Positions 8,198 to 14,481 of a stretch of 28,795 nt of DNA are shown piece after piece. The notes below the pieces were generated by a model that was not told the origin of the DNA, made no database searches, and saw nothing but the letters and a program-made list of their open reading frames with translations. How positions within the stretch are numbered: the first letter of the stretch is position 1; each line of letters starts with the position of its first letter. The stretch is taken from positions 1 through 28,795 of the IMG/VR virus record IMGVR_UViG_3300035162_000963, one strand, 5' to 3'. This stretch comes from a virus. Position numbers and translations under genes: made by a program.

Positions 8198-9838
8198 TTA
8201 AAAATCTACAGCTTCCTCATTGTCTTCTTCTTCTAACTCATTAAGTCTACCTGTTTCTCTATCGTAAAGCAACCTTGTTGCGGAGCCTACATCTCCAGTG
8301 TATCTAGATTTCAATACCCTAACTTTAGTAGTGTTAGATTCACTCTCGCTATCTGCTTGTTGATTTCTTTCTAAGGCTATCACACAGTCTGATAATTGAG
8401 CTATACTTTGTGAGCCTCTTAGATGTGAGAGACTAACTTCTATACCATTCTCATGTCCTTTATTACCGTCAACTCTACGTAAATGAGAAACCAATATCAT
8501 ACCTACTCCTGTTTCTTCTACAATACTTCTTAGTCTAGCCATTATGTTATCTATGGCTCTTCTCTCGTCTCCTTCAGCAGAGGCAACTACAAGCATGTGT
8601 AGATGGTCAAGTACAATCCACTTACACTCGCATCCTATAATCATAAACCTAATCTTAGAGAAGATTTCGTCTATGTCATTCGTGCCAAAGTGTGCATGTA
8701 CCCATACCCTATTCTTATTTTCTCCGTCATATAATATATCAAAGAAATTATCTAACTCTTCTTCTGAGTACTGCTCTCTAACATGGTCTATGTATAATCT
8801 GTTGTTAGCTTCTATAGATAGTATACCGTCAATAGTTCTTCTCCAATCTTCTTCTAAAGCTATGACTCCTACATTATCTTCTGTTTGTTTTATTAACCAG
8901 TGCTCTAACTCGCGTGTAACACTAGACTTACCTAGTCCTGTGCCTCCTGTAAGAGTTATAAGCTCTCCTCCTCTCATGCCTACAAGCTTGTCGTTCAATC
9001 CTGCCCACGGGTAAGGTATACTATTTTTCTTTTCTCTTTTATGAAACTCACTTCGCTTATCAGAAACATTTATAACTCCTGCTGGGGTATATATCTTAGC
9101 ATCCCAAAAAGCTTTCACAAATAAAGCATGCTTGTTATCTTTGAGCATGTCATTAGCGTCTTTGTACTCAGTAGGTAAAGTCATTATCTTAGCTTTACTA
9201 GGTGTAAATAACTGGGCTACTTTCTTTGACGCTTCTTTACCAGCCTTGTCATTATCAAAACAAATTATAATCTTTTCATATTGTTCTAAAAATTCTAAAC
9301 TTTCTTTGACATCTTTTACAGCCCCTTGAGAACCTCTCTTTATAGATACGACATCCCACTTAGAACCAAACAATTCGTAGCCTGCCATTGCATCACACTC
9401 TCCTTCTACCAAAGTAATATACTTTCCTCCTTTGAACAACTGTTCACCAAACAATCCAGTACCTTCGTACGTACCTTGGAAACTAAAATTCTTATCCTTG
9501 ACATATCGAATCTTAGAAGCAGTCTGCTCGTTGTTATTATAAAAGGGATAGATGTGTTGAACAACTTCTCCATCGCTGTTGTATACAGCCTTGACTCCGT
9601 ATTTAGTAGCTGTATCTTTTGATATTTTTCTATCGTTTAAGGCACCGTAAATAGCACCGTGTTTGTTATCTAAACTTGTATTTTTATTTTTGACTAACTC
9701 CATTGAGCTATCCTCCTTGTTATAATTTTTAATAAAATCACCGCAACTGAAACACTTAGATGAGCCGTTTTCATTTACGGATAATGCATCTTTACTACCA
9801 CAGGCATCGCAGGGTAAATGCAATTTGACAAAAGCCAT
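8198..9838 (-). CDS. primase-helicase (T7 gp4-like)
   Basis: The 546 residues are close to T7 gp4 (566). Domains in order: zinc-binding primase head with C10, C13, C29 and C32; TOPRIM domain with E145/E147 (EGE) and D195/D197 (DND); linker; RecA-type helicase with Walker A GGTGLGKS (298-305), Walker B ending at D411 (WIVLD) and a VSHLRR segment (450-455). It unwinds DNA as a hexamer at the fork and lays primers for the lagging strand. The C-terminus is acidic and ends in VDF, like the T7 tail that docks on DNA polymerase. The start at 9838 has a strong AAGGAG site. An 88-base gap with an inverted repeat lies directly upstream, unusual in this packed operon. Confidence 0.95.
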   Translation of the reverse strand: MAFVKLHLPCDACGSKDALSVNENGSSKCFSCGDFIKNYNKEDSSMELVKNKNTSLDNKHGAIYGALNDRKISKDTATKYGVKAVYNSDGEVVQHIYPFYNNNEQTASKIRYVKDKNFSFQGTYEGTGLFGEQLFKGGKYITLVEGECDAMAGYELFGSKWDVVSIKRGSQGAVKDVKESLEFLEQYEKIIICFDNDKAGKEASKKVAQLFTPSKAKIMTLPTEYKDANDMLKDNKHALFVKAFWDAKIYTPAGVINVSDKRSEFHKREKKNSIPYPWAGLNDKLVGMRGGELITLTGGTGLGKSSVTRELEHWLIKQTEDNVGVIALEEDWRRTIDGILSIEANNRLYIDHVREQYSEEELDNFFDILYDGENKNRVWVHAHFGTNDIDEIFSKIRFMIIGCECKWIVLDHLHMLVVASAEGDERRAIDNIMARLRSIVEETGVGMILVSHLRRVDGNKGHENGIEVSLSHLRGSQSIAQLSDCVIALERNQQADSESESNTTKVRVLKSRYTGDVGSATRLLYDRETGRLNELEEEDNEEAVDF

Positions 9839-9843
9839 ATATT

Positions 9844-9916
9844 CTCCTTGACTGAATCGGATTGTTTAAGGATAATACCAAGTGCAAGGAGGGACTTTGC
9901 AACCCCTAAACAATCC
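9844..9916 (-). promoter_or_regulatory. structured leader that can mask the primase-helicase ribosome site
   Basis: A perfect 10-base inverted repeat (9859-9868 with 9907-9916, arms GGATTGTTTA/TAAACAATCC) brackets a stretch that, read on the - strand, contains CTCCTTG (9891-9885). This is fully complementary to CAAGGAG (9850-9844), the ribosome site of the primase-helicase. The two pairings suggest a translational control element, a hypothesis from sequence only. No gene is visible in the gap. Confidence 0.5.
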
Positions 9917-9926
9917 TAAATAAATA

Positions 9927-10181
9927 CTATTCTGAGTCGCCCTCTGACTCTTCAACAGTTTGTTCTTCTTGTTCTACTATTGCTTCTGGACATTCTCCAA
10001 GCAAAGCTTCGAGACTATTCTGATGCCCTTGAAAGGCAAAGTTTAAAGCTTCGACTACTACATTTAATGTACCTATTTTACTGATACGCAGTTGAGCATC
10101 TGCTCTTTTACTTTCATCTACAACTTTTGAAACATCGTAGATTGTTTCAGTGTTGTCTTTATTTCTGATAGTTATTATCAT
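9927..10181 (-). CDS. small acidic hypothetical protein
   Basis: This 84-residue protein has a beta-strand-like N-terminus (MIITIRNKDN), a middle helix and a strongly acidic C-terminal quarter (EEQEEQTVEESEGDSE from about 68). It is not recognised. The start at 10181 has a good GGAG site. Position between the ssDNA-binding protein and the primase-helicase suggests a replication accessory role, but nothing in the sequence names one. Confidence 0.75.
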   Translation of the reverse strand: MIITIRNKDNTETIYDVSKVVDESKRADAQLRISKIGTLNVVVEALNFAFQGHQNSLEALLGECPEAIVEQEEQTVEESEGDSE

Positions 10182-10194
10182 GTTTACTCCTGAA

Positions 10195-10689
10195 TTAAAA
10201 GTCTAAATCGTCATCAACAGTAGCACTAGAGTCTTGTCTTTCTTTCAAGTCAAGTACTTTAACACCATCTAAAATATAGTAGTCATATTCACCCCACTTA
10301 TTTTCATGGTGCCAGTAATGAAACATTATCTTAGCTTGTGTTTGATTACCTATAGTAATCTCTCTACCGCTTTCATCATTAAACTCAAACGGTTCTCCTT
10401 CAGCATTCTTTATAATGACTGCCTTATTATCTGCTCCGTTCTTATTCTTTGTGAATCTTTTAAAGTAAATACTTTCTGGTATTTCTTTATCTTCCCAGCC
10501 TTTTGTTCTGACTCCCATCTTCTTAGCCATCTCTAAGTCTTCTGGATTATCTGGTATTAAAAAAGTTTCCCATACTCCGTCAGGGTTGAACTTAAAGTTC
10601 GGGTTGTTGATAGAAGGATAGATTAATTTACCATCAATTGTATAGTATTTAATCTTACCTTCATCGGTTTTTTCTATTAGTTTAGACAT
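10195..10689 (-). CDS. single-stranded DNA-binding protein (T7 gp2.5-like)
   Basis: This 164-residue protein has mixed beta-strand character and a C-terminal tail (about 154-164) ending DDDLDF. An acidic tail closed by an aromatic residue is the hallmark of phage and bacterial SSBs (E. coli SSB ends DDDIPF) and binds partner proteins. It is shorter than T7 gp2.5 (232). Aromatic residues around 123-140 (FHYWHHENKWGEYDYY) could stack with ssDNA. The gene lies upstream of primase-helicase and polymerase, where an SSB belongs, and starts after a GGAG site at the end of a 44-base gap. Assignment rests on tail, size and context; the OB fold was not checked. Confidence 0.72.
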   Translation of the reverse strand: MSKLIEKTDEGKIKYYTIDGKLIYPSINNPNFKFNPDGVWETFLIPDNPEDLEMAKKMGVRTKGWEDKEIPESIYFKRFTKNKNGADNKAVIIKNAEGEPFEFNDESGREITIGNQTQAKIMFHYWHHENKWGEYDYYILDGVKVLDLKERQDSSATVDDDLDF

Positions 10690-10733
10690 AAAAACTCCTA
10701 TAATTATGTGTTAAGTTATTGTAGTATACATGC

Positions 10734-10931
10734 TTAATTAGAAATTGCAAGTAAAATATCATTTAAAGTTATAAAACTTTCATCTCCTAGTCTTACATAA
10801 AAGAACTCATCTTTCCCCCACCTAACTTCATAGGTTACTTTGTTCTCGTACAGCTCTCCGTTGTTATCTCTTACCCAGCTTTCAAAGTTCCTGTATTGGT
10901 CTTTGTTTAGTTTTTTAAATTCAACTTCCAT
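10734..10931 (-). CDS. hypothetical early protein
   Basis: This 65-residue protein is unrecognised. The sequence suggests a helix (FKKLNKDQYRNFESWVRD) followed by several strands (VTYEVRW, EFFYVRLGDESFITL), i.e. a small alpha-beta domain. The start at 10931 shares a base with the previous stop (TAATG) and has a GGGAGAT ribosome site. Early-operon small proteins of this type often act on host functions, but there is no direct evidence here. Confidence 0.7.
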   Translation of the reverse strand: MEVEFKKLNKDQYRNFESWVRDNNGELYENKVTYEVRWGKDEFFYVRLGDESFITLNDILLAISN

Positions 10932-11215
10932 TATAATCTCCCAGAAAAAATATTAAACAGAGTATTTAGTTTCTCTTTGTTTAGATGTCTTAGGTGTATA
11001 GGTACATCTTTATACATACTATCTATATCTTCTTGATGGTTATAAAATATATTCTCAGTTATGAACTGCAATATTTCATCTCTATCGTCATCAGCATCTA
11101 GATTATAATGTTTCGCTAGGCTATTTACTTCATCATCTAATAAACCTTTGGAGTCTTTTTCTATTATCTCCGCATGTAAATCTTCTAATGCTTGTTCGTT
11201 GTGTTGATTACTCAT
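10931..11215 (-). CDS. hypothetical acidic early protein
   Basis: The start is placed at the ATG at 11215, because AAGGAGAT lies just upstream; the ATG at 11245 would only add ten residues read through the preceding gene's end. The 94-residue product is acidic and probably all-helical (LEDLHAEIIEKD, DEVNSLAKHYNLDADDDRDEILQFITENI). No cysteine or membrane motif. The ribosome site overlaps the previous stop (GAA AGG AGA TAA), so the two genes are coupled. Function unknown. Confidence 0.7.
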   Translation of the reverse strand: MSNQHNEQALEDLHAEIIEKDSKGLLDDEVNSLAKHYNLDADDDRDEILQFITENIFYNHQEDIDSMYKDVPIHLRHLNKEKLNTLFNIFSGRL

Positions 11216-11216
11216 G

Positions 11217-11564
11217 TTATCTCCTTTCATCATAAGACGAGCCATCTGCTCTTAAATAAATACCATCAGATAAATAAACATCTCCTCCTGCCTCAGGATA
11301 ATCAGACACATAATTATAAATATCATAAAGACTTTCGTATTCATTTATCATTTCTCTTACTTCTTTTATTGTCATGTCTTGATTAACAGACGAGTTTATT
11401 AATTCCAAAATAAAATATTTTAATTCTGTTATGGAAAATCTTTTAGGAGAATGATATGATTCTCCGCTTTTTATATAGTATCCTAATTGTTTTAAAGAAA
11501 CTCTTTCTTTCTCATCTACTAAGTTTCTTTCTGTAAAGATATAAAATTCTTTATGTTTATTCAT
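11217..11564 (-). CDS. hypothetical early protein
   Basis: This 115-residue protein is unrecognised. A segment at about 25-60 (LKQLGYYIKSGESYHSPKRFSITELKYFILELI) could contain a small DNA-binding-like helix pair, but this is not a confident motif. The C-terminus (GDVYLSDGIYLRADG) looks like a beta hairpin. The start overlaps the previous stop as ATGA. It belongs to the run of small early genes ahead of the replication block. Confidence 0.7.
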   Translation of the reverse strand: MNKHKEFYIFTERNLVDEKERVSLKQLGYYIKSGESYHSPKRFSITELKYFILELINSSVNQDMTIKEVREMINEYESLYDIYNYVSDYPEAGGDVYLSDGIYLRADGSSYDERR

Positions 11565-11815
11565 CAGTTCAATCCCTCCACCTTGTTCCAGTCCTCGTTA
11601 AGTACAAGGACTTCTTCAAAGTTATGTTTGTAATCTATGTCTAAGTCTTGCCAGTTTTCATAAGTCTTTTTAGTTCCATCTTTAAATGTTATCTCTAAGT
11701 CTGCTCTTAACAAGTCCCAATCTTCTACCTTATCCCAATCAATACCTAGTTCTTCTAAATCCCATGTTAGGAACGCACTGTATCTAGCTTCTATATACTT
11801 TGGTTTATTCATCAT
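11564..11815 (-). CDS. hypothetical early protein, Trp/Asp-rich
   Basis: This 83-residue acidic protein is notable for its tryptophans in repeated acidic settings (LTWDLEELGIDWDKVEDWDLL, later ENWQDLDIDY and LNEDWNKV). It may start at the ATG at 11815 or at the next codon (11812). Both lie inside the end of a 29-residue membrane micro-gene that overlaps it by 11 bases. Its charge pattern could fit a DNA-mimic or inhibitor-type early protein, which is speculation. Function unknown. Confidence 0.7.
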   Translation of the reverse strand: MMNKPKYIEARYSAFLTWDLEELGIDWDKVEDWDLLRADLEITFKDGTKKTYENWQDLDIDYKHNFEEVLVLNEDWNKVEGLN

Positions 11816-11894
11816 CTTTATCCTTGATAATTAATGCAACTGCATAAAGACATATTGCTATAGGTATAAGTATTAATATTATTTGCCAGTCCAT
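11805..11894 (-). CDS. 29-residue single-span membrane micro-protein
   Basis: A short ORF starting at 11894 encodes MDWQ, then an uninterrupted hydrophobic stretch of about 20 residues (IILILIPIAICLYAVALII), then a charged KDKDDE tail. It shares one base with the previous stop (TAATG), and an AGAGGAGC ribosome site lies upstream. Length and composition fit one transmembrane helix with a charged cytoplasmic end. It overlaps the next gene by 11 bases. It could be a membrane-active early peptide, but the sequence does not identify its target. Confidence 0.6.
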   Translation of the reverse strand: MDWQIILILIPIAICLYAVALIIKDKDDE

Positions 11895-12040
11895 TAGTCT
11901 TGCTCCTCTGTTTTTATTTCATCTATTATATCCCACACTTCATCAATAGCTTCTTTAACTGACCATGAACAATCATCAATAAGATTATCCAAATTGCTCA
12001 TGGCTTCTCTTAACTTATACCATTCTTTATATGTCATCAT
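11894..12040 (-). CDS. 48-residue micro-protein of the early ladder
   Basis: The ORF starts at 12040 (double ATG) after GAGGAGGTAG and encodes an acidic, probably helical peptide (EWYKLREAMSNLDNLIDD, then VKEAIDEVWDIIDEIKTEEQD). The GAG GAG codons near its end are also the ribosome site of the membrane micro-protein. No known family. Open frame, strong ribosome site and the overlapping pattern of neighbours support it as real. Confidence 0.6.
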   Translation of the reverse strand: MMTYKEWYKLREAMSNLDNLIDDCSWSVKEAIDEVWDIIDEIKTEEQD

Positions 12041-12200
12041 CTACCTCCTCTTTAAAAAAATATATACCACCTTCTCTATGTCCTTCAGGTAGCTGTGCAA
12101 TTTCTACTTTTGAAAATGTAGACATGTATGCCCAGTTAGTATGACCATACATATCTCTACAATAATCATCATAGTATTCAGTAATATCTTTACTCATCAT
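12027..12200 (-). CDS. 57-residue micro-protein of the early ladder
   Basis: The ORF starts at 12200 (double ATG) after GAGGAGGTTG. The product begins MMSKDITEYYDDYCRDMYGH, has an aromatic-rich first half, a GIYFF strand near the end and finishes KEEVDDDI. The final EEV codons form the ribosome site of the next gene, which it overlaps by 14 bases. Not recognised; kept because of its strong ribosome site and the regular ladder pattern. Confidence 0.6.
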   Translation of the reverse strand: MMSKDITEYYDDYCRDMYGHTNWAYMSTFSKVEIAQLPEGHREGGIYFFKEEVDDDI

Positions 12201-12342
12201 CAACCTCCTCTAGGTGATGTATCAAAGCATACAGTCCTGCCTTAATACCATTGTGTTCTGATTGAGTATGACTATCATTTACCCAATCATCATCTGCAAT
12301 AATATCTTCTGCAATATTTTTTATTCGTTCAATCGTTATCAT
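12190..12342 (-). CDS. 50-residue micro-protein of the early ladder
   Basis: The ORF starts at 12342 after GAGGAGGTAGTAG. The peptide is acidic with a helical start (MITIERIKNIAEDIIADDDW) and a second helix (NGIKAGLYALIHHLEEV), ending in EEVDDE. The shape (helix, linker, helix with a histidine pair) could be a small dimerising domain. The last EEV codons are the next ribosome site; overlap 11 bases. Function unknown. Confidence 0.6.
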   Translation of the reverse strand: MITIERIKNIAEDIIADDDWVNDSHTQSEHNGIKAGLYALIHHLEEVDDE

Positions 12343-12457
12343 CTACTACCTCCTCAAAATCTATTATAAACTTCTCATCTAAAAACTCTTTAGATACTCC
12401 GTCTTGTTCAAGCTTATCTCTAAGCAGTTTAGCCAACTCATTATTTGTTATGTTCAT
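12329..12457 (-). CDS. 42-residue micro-protein of the early ladder
   Basis: The ORF starts at 12457 after the same GAGGAGGTAGTAG site. It encodes MNITNNELAKLLRDKLEQDG followed by VSKEFLDEKFIIDFEEVVDDND: acidic, probably two short helices. Its EEVV codons supply the next ribosome site. It ends in TGA and overlaps its neighbour by 14 bases. No family recognised. Confidence 0.55.
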   Translation of the reverse strand: MNITNNELAKLLRDKLEQDGVSKEFLDEKFIIDFEEVVDDND

Positions 12458-12608
12458 CTACTACCTCCTCAATTTTATTCTCGTAAAAATATACCACAGC
12501 TACAGTTCCTTTTGTAGGGCTATCGTGTATAGATAACTCTACATCATCAAACTCGCTGTCTAGCCTGTCGCATAGTTCGTCTATTGTTAGTTTATTATTA
12601 GTGTGCAT
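12441..12608 (-). CDS. 55-residue micro-protein, first step of the early ladder
   Basis: The ORF starts at 12608, four bases after the stop of the 105-residue gene, with GGGAGTAAGG upstream. The product begins MHTNNKLTIDELCDRLDSEF, continues with a strand pair (VELSIHDSPTKGTVAVVYFY) and ends IEEVVDEHNK. The EEVV codons again form the next ribosome site; overlap 17 bases. Helix then hairpin suggests a small folded domain. Function unknown. Confidence 0.6.
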   Translation of the reverse strand: MHTNNKLTIDELCDRLDSEFDDVELSIHDSPTKGTVAVVYFYENKIEEVVDEHNK

Positions 12609-12611
12609 ACC

Positions 12612-12929
12612 TTACTCCCACTCGTCTGCGACATGCCCACATACTTCGTTATAAATACGAAATTCTGGTACGCCTATATCTCGTAGTACATCGTCTACTA
12701 CTTCCCGTGCCTCTTTCATATTGTTTGCGTACATACGAGGACTAAACATGCCTGTTGCGAATGCGGGGTTATGGTCGTTGGTTATATCGTAAGAGATAAA
12801 TTTCCAATCTCTGTCTTGTTTACGCTTAAACAAAAAACCTTTGTATATAAATTCGTTACTTTTTAAAATAAAACGTTCCGAGTTTTTACTGTTAAATGTT
12901 TTGTTGTATTCTCTTTGTCTCTTGTTCAT
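12612..12929 (-). CDS. hypothetical early protein
   Basis: This 105-residue protein is not recognised. It has a basic N-terminus (MNKRQREYNKTF), strands around FIYKGFLFKR and WKFISYDI, and a helix (MYANNMKEAREVVDDVLRDI), suggesting a small alpha-beta domain. The start at 12929 has a good AGGAGGG site. It is the first gene after the 480-base regulatory gap and leads the ladder of micro-genes, so it may be among the first proteins made from the promoter near 13106-13135. Confidence 0.72.
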   Translation of the reverse strand: MNKRQREYNKTFNSKNSERFILKSNEFIYKGFLFKRKQDRDWKFISYDITNDHNPAFATGMFSPRMYANNMKEAREVVDDVLRDIGVPEFRIYNEVCGHVADEWE

Positions 12930-12953
12930 AGTCCCTCCTAAAGAACTTGTGTT

Positions 12954-12982
12954 AAAATAAGGGGTACTTTAAAGTGATACCC
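12954..12982 (-). terminator. hairpin/attenuator-like element ahead of the early ladder
   Basis: On the - strand GGGTA (12982-12978) pairs with TACCC (12966-12962), enclosing an internal CTTTAAAG palindrome, and is followed by TTATTTT (12960-12954). It lies between the likely promoter and the gene at 12929, where an attenuator would sit. The stem is short, so it may be only partly effective. Confidence 0.35.
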
Positions 12983-13105
12983 AGCACCGTGACTAGTGCA
13001 TGATGGTTTAGTTCTCATTTACTTTTAGCCTTAACCTATCTCTTGGCTACTCTTATTTAAAAGAGGTCAAGGATTTTACAAAGGCTCATTCCTAATCACA
13101 ACCAC

Positions 13106-13135
13106 ATAGTAATTCATCTAATTATAACTTGTCAA
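13106..13135 (-). promoter_or_regulatory. sigma70-type promoter for the leftward early genes
   Basis: Reading leftward, a perfect TTGACA (13135-13130) is followed after 18 bases by TACTAT (13111-13106, four of six consensus positions). Transcription would start near 13098 and run into the gene at 12929. It would be recognised by host RNA polymerase. Placement is convincing; the -10 box is imperfect. Confidence 0.55.
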
Positions 13136-13186
13136 TACTTTTAACAAAAAAAAATAAAATATTTCTATTGACAACTAACCCCACTC

Positions 13187-13269
13187 ATATAGTACAATAC
13201 TATATAGTTTCTTATTTAAGTGGTGGTAGTAAATAGTTATTATATAGTATACCTATAGTAGTACTATAG
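13187..13269. promoter_or_regulatory. operator-like cluster of TATAGTA inverted repeats
   Basis: Two perfect inverted repeats share the core TATAGTA: ATATAGTA-CAA-TACTATAT (13187-13205) and CTATAGTA-G-TACTATAG (13253-13269). A further single copy lies at 13243-13249. Five half-sites in 82 bases look like binding sites for a dimeric regulator or an origin protein. The first repeat overlaps the weak + strand -10 box. Being AT-rich, some of this could be chance. Confidence 0.45.
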
Positions 13270-13378
13270 TAAACCCCCACTTACTACCGCTTACCATGTT
13301 CGCCTAGCACATAATAAACCGCCTACATAGTTGGTCGCATAGAATTTACAAATTAGATAGGGTCTTATTTTAAGTGGT
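13211..13378. repeat. direct repeat pair CTTATTT(T)AAGTGGT
   Basis: CTTATTTAAGTGGT (13211-13224) recurs as CTTATTTTAAGTGGT (13364-13378), one inserted T apart, 153 bases downstream. Reverse copies of the AAGTGG core occur near 13275 (CCACTT) and at 13387-13392. The purpose is unknown; repeated binding sites or recombination remnants are possible. Confidence 0.4.
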
Positions 13379-13409
13379 ACCCTAATCCACTTCACGGAGG
13401 AACCCGTAT

Positions 13410-14048
13410 TTAGTGATATATATACGCTATATTAGGTATTGATTTATTCCAGCAGGCATTACAATCGAGACACTTGCCCCCTTGTTCTTTTGACGGGCAT
13501 TTAAAACCTATTATTTCAGAACTTTTGTTTACTGTTGACGTATACTCCCAGCTTTTGGGTGGCTTGCCATCAATCATAGTTGCCGACAGCCTAATTATAA
13601 GGTTATCTGGTAGCTTTTCGCCCAGTTCCTTATATTCTTTATTAAGCATGCTGGCTTCGTGAGTAGGTAGCCAGTGTTTTATTTCAGGCGTTAACTCGCA
13701 GACCTTCACAATTTTTGCAAGCATTCCAGCTTGTAAGTCTCCGCTATCGAACCACCTAAAAATATTCTTATCATTTTCTAAGGCTTGTATCCTAATTAGT
13801 TTCACCATAGCATCAACCCACGCAGGATTATCAATAGCATTTAGTCTTCTAAGTTGGGCAGTTTTAACATTACCATAAAGGTAAGTACCCCGCCTAGCAT
13901 AACATTTATTACAAACTGACCCTTCAACCTTCGCCAATTTAGAACCAGTCTTACATTCAAAAGCAGATATAGAAAAAGAAGCACACCCTAATTTAGATGT
14001 TCGACTTAGACCCCCTCCTGTAATATCAACGGCTGTTATTTTATTCAT
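13410..14048 (-). CDS. GP88-like phage protein, cysteine-rich
   Basis: This 212-residue protein matches, from memory, the phage gene product 88 family: an N-terminal GGGLSRTSKLGC block, SVCNKCYARRG, a central FRWFDSGD (98-104), WLPTHE, then NLIIRLSATMIDG and a C-terminal cysteine cluster. Nine cysteines are visible (22, 32, 46, 49, 117, 184, 193, 196, 199). The CxxCY and CxxCxxC spacings suggest bound metal or an iron-sulfur cluster. The family's biochemical function is not known to me. It overlaps the upstream gene by 8 bases and is separated from the rest of the leftward genes by the regulatory stretch, so it may belong to an accessory cassette with the DUF932 gene across the divergent promoter. 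Confidence 0.75.
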   Translation of the reverse strand: MNKITAVDITGGGLSRTSKLGCASFSISAFECKTGSKLAKVEGSVCNKCYARRGTYLYGNVKTAQLRRLNAIDNPAWVDAMVKLIRIQALENDKNIFRWFDSGDLQAGMLAKIVKVCELTPEIKHWLPTHEASMLNKEYKELGEKLPDNLIIRLSATMIDGKPPKSWEYTSTVNKSSEIIGFKCPSKEQGGKCLDCNACWNKSIPNIAYIYH

Positions 14049-14340
14049 TATTCATACTGTCATATGATTTAGCTTCTAATTTAATTCCCTTGCTTTTCGC
14101 ATAAGAATATAAGGACTCAATAAGTTCTTCAGAATTACGGTGCTGTGTAAGATTGTAATGTCCTCCGAAATATAAACAATCAGCGATAGCCATAATTTTA
14201 ATAAGGTGTTCTTTTTCGCTTAGCACATCATATTGCCCCCCATATATAGCCCAGTGTCTCATGTCACCATCTACGCCCATCGTATCCTGTAAAGAAACTG
14301 TATGATCTTTATAAGTTTTTTTATTAGATTTATTTTCCAT
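14041..14340 (-). CDS. hypothetical protein upstream of the GP88-like gene
   Basis: This 99-residue protein is not recognised. It has a polar, lysine-rich N-terminus (MENKSNKKTYKDHT) and predicted helices (EKEHLIKIMAIADCLY, SEELIESLYSYAKSKG). The start at 14340 has an excellent AAGGAGG site eight bases upstream. It leads a two-gene leftward unit with the GP88-like gene, divergent from the DUF932 operon. Confidence 0.7.
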   Translation of the reverse strand: MENKSNKKTYKDHTVSLQDTMGVDGDMRHWAIYGGQYDVLSEKEHLIKIMAIADCLYFGGHYNLTQHRNSEELIESLYSYAKSKGIKLEAKSYDSMNNE

Positions 14341-14440
14341 TATATTTGCCTCCTTTTTGGCATTAAAAAACTACTGTATATAAATACAAATTAAAAATCT
14401 ACATCAACTGAAATAAGACAACCTTATTGGACTGATTAGC

Positions 14441-14468
14441 TTGATAATCTGAATCATTCATGTATATT
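14441..14468 (+). promoter_or_regulatory. candidate sigma70 promoter for the DUF932 operon
   Basis: TTGATA (14441-14446) and TATATT (14463-14468) are 16 bases apart and face the DUF932 gene. Transcription would begin near 14475, giving a leader of about 160 bases. Both boxes are near-consensus; the divergent leftward promoter expected between here and 14340 is less clear. Confidence 0.4.
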
Positions 14469-14481
14469 TAAATTAAGTGAT

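Larger units (their letters stand above)
12035..12470 (-). repeat. repeated coding/ribosome-site junctions of the micro-gene ladder
   Basis: Four junctions share one sequence on the - strand. GAGGAGGTAGTAGATGA is identical over 17 bases at 12470-12454 and 12355-12339. GAGGAGGTTGATGATG at 12210-12195 and GAGGAGGTAGATGATG at 12050-12035 differ at one base. Each is read twice: as the ribosome site and start of the next gene, and in another frame as Glu-Glu-Val-(Val)-Asp at the end of the previous protein. A fifth, weaker copy (GAGGAGCAAG) precedes 11894. Confidence 0.75.
12930..13409. other. 480-base non-coding regulatory stretch
   Basis: No convincing gene on either strand. It holds a - strand sigma70-type promoter (13106-13135), a hairpin before the first gene (12954-12982), a cluster of TATAGTA inverted repeats (13187-13269), a direct repeat pair (13211-13224 and 13364-13378) and a small hairpin (13372-13392, AAGTGG/CCACTT). 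A + strand TTGACA at 13168 and TACAAT at 13193 are 19 bases apart, a poor but possible promoter. The mix would fit a control region or replication origin. Confidence 0.6.

Noticed and set aside
7072-9622. Antisense frames opposite DNA polymerase and primase-helicase
   Set aside because: They are Ser/Leu-rich, as expected from the complement of AT-rich coding DNA, and no promoter or ribosome site supports them.
12035-12470. A CRISPR array suggested by regularly spaced repeats
   Set aside because: The repeats are only 16-17 bases, are unevenly spaced (about 115-160 bases) and coincide with gene starts; the intervals are coding.
13168-13198. A strong + strand promoter in the 480-base gap
   Set aside because: TTGACA and TACAAT are present but 19 bases apart, and a transcript would run antisense into the GP88-like gene. 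It is kept only as a weak possibility.
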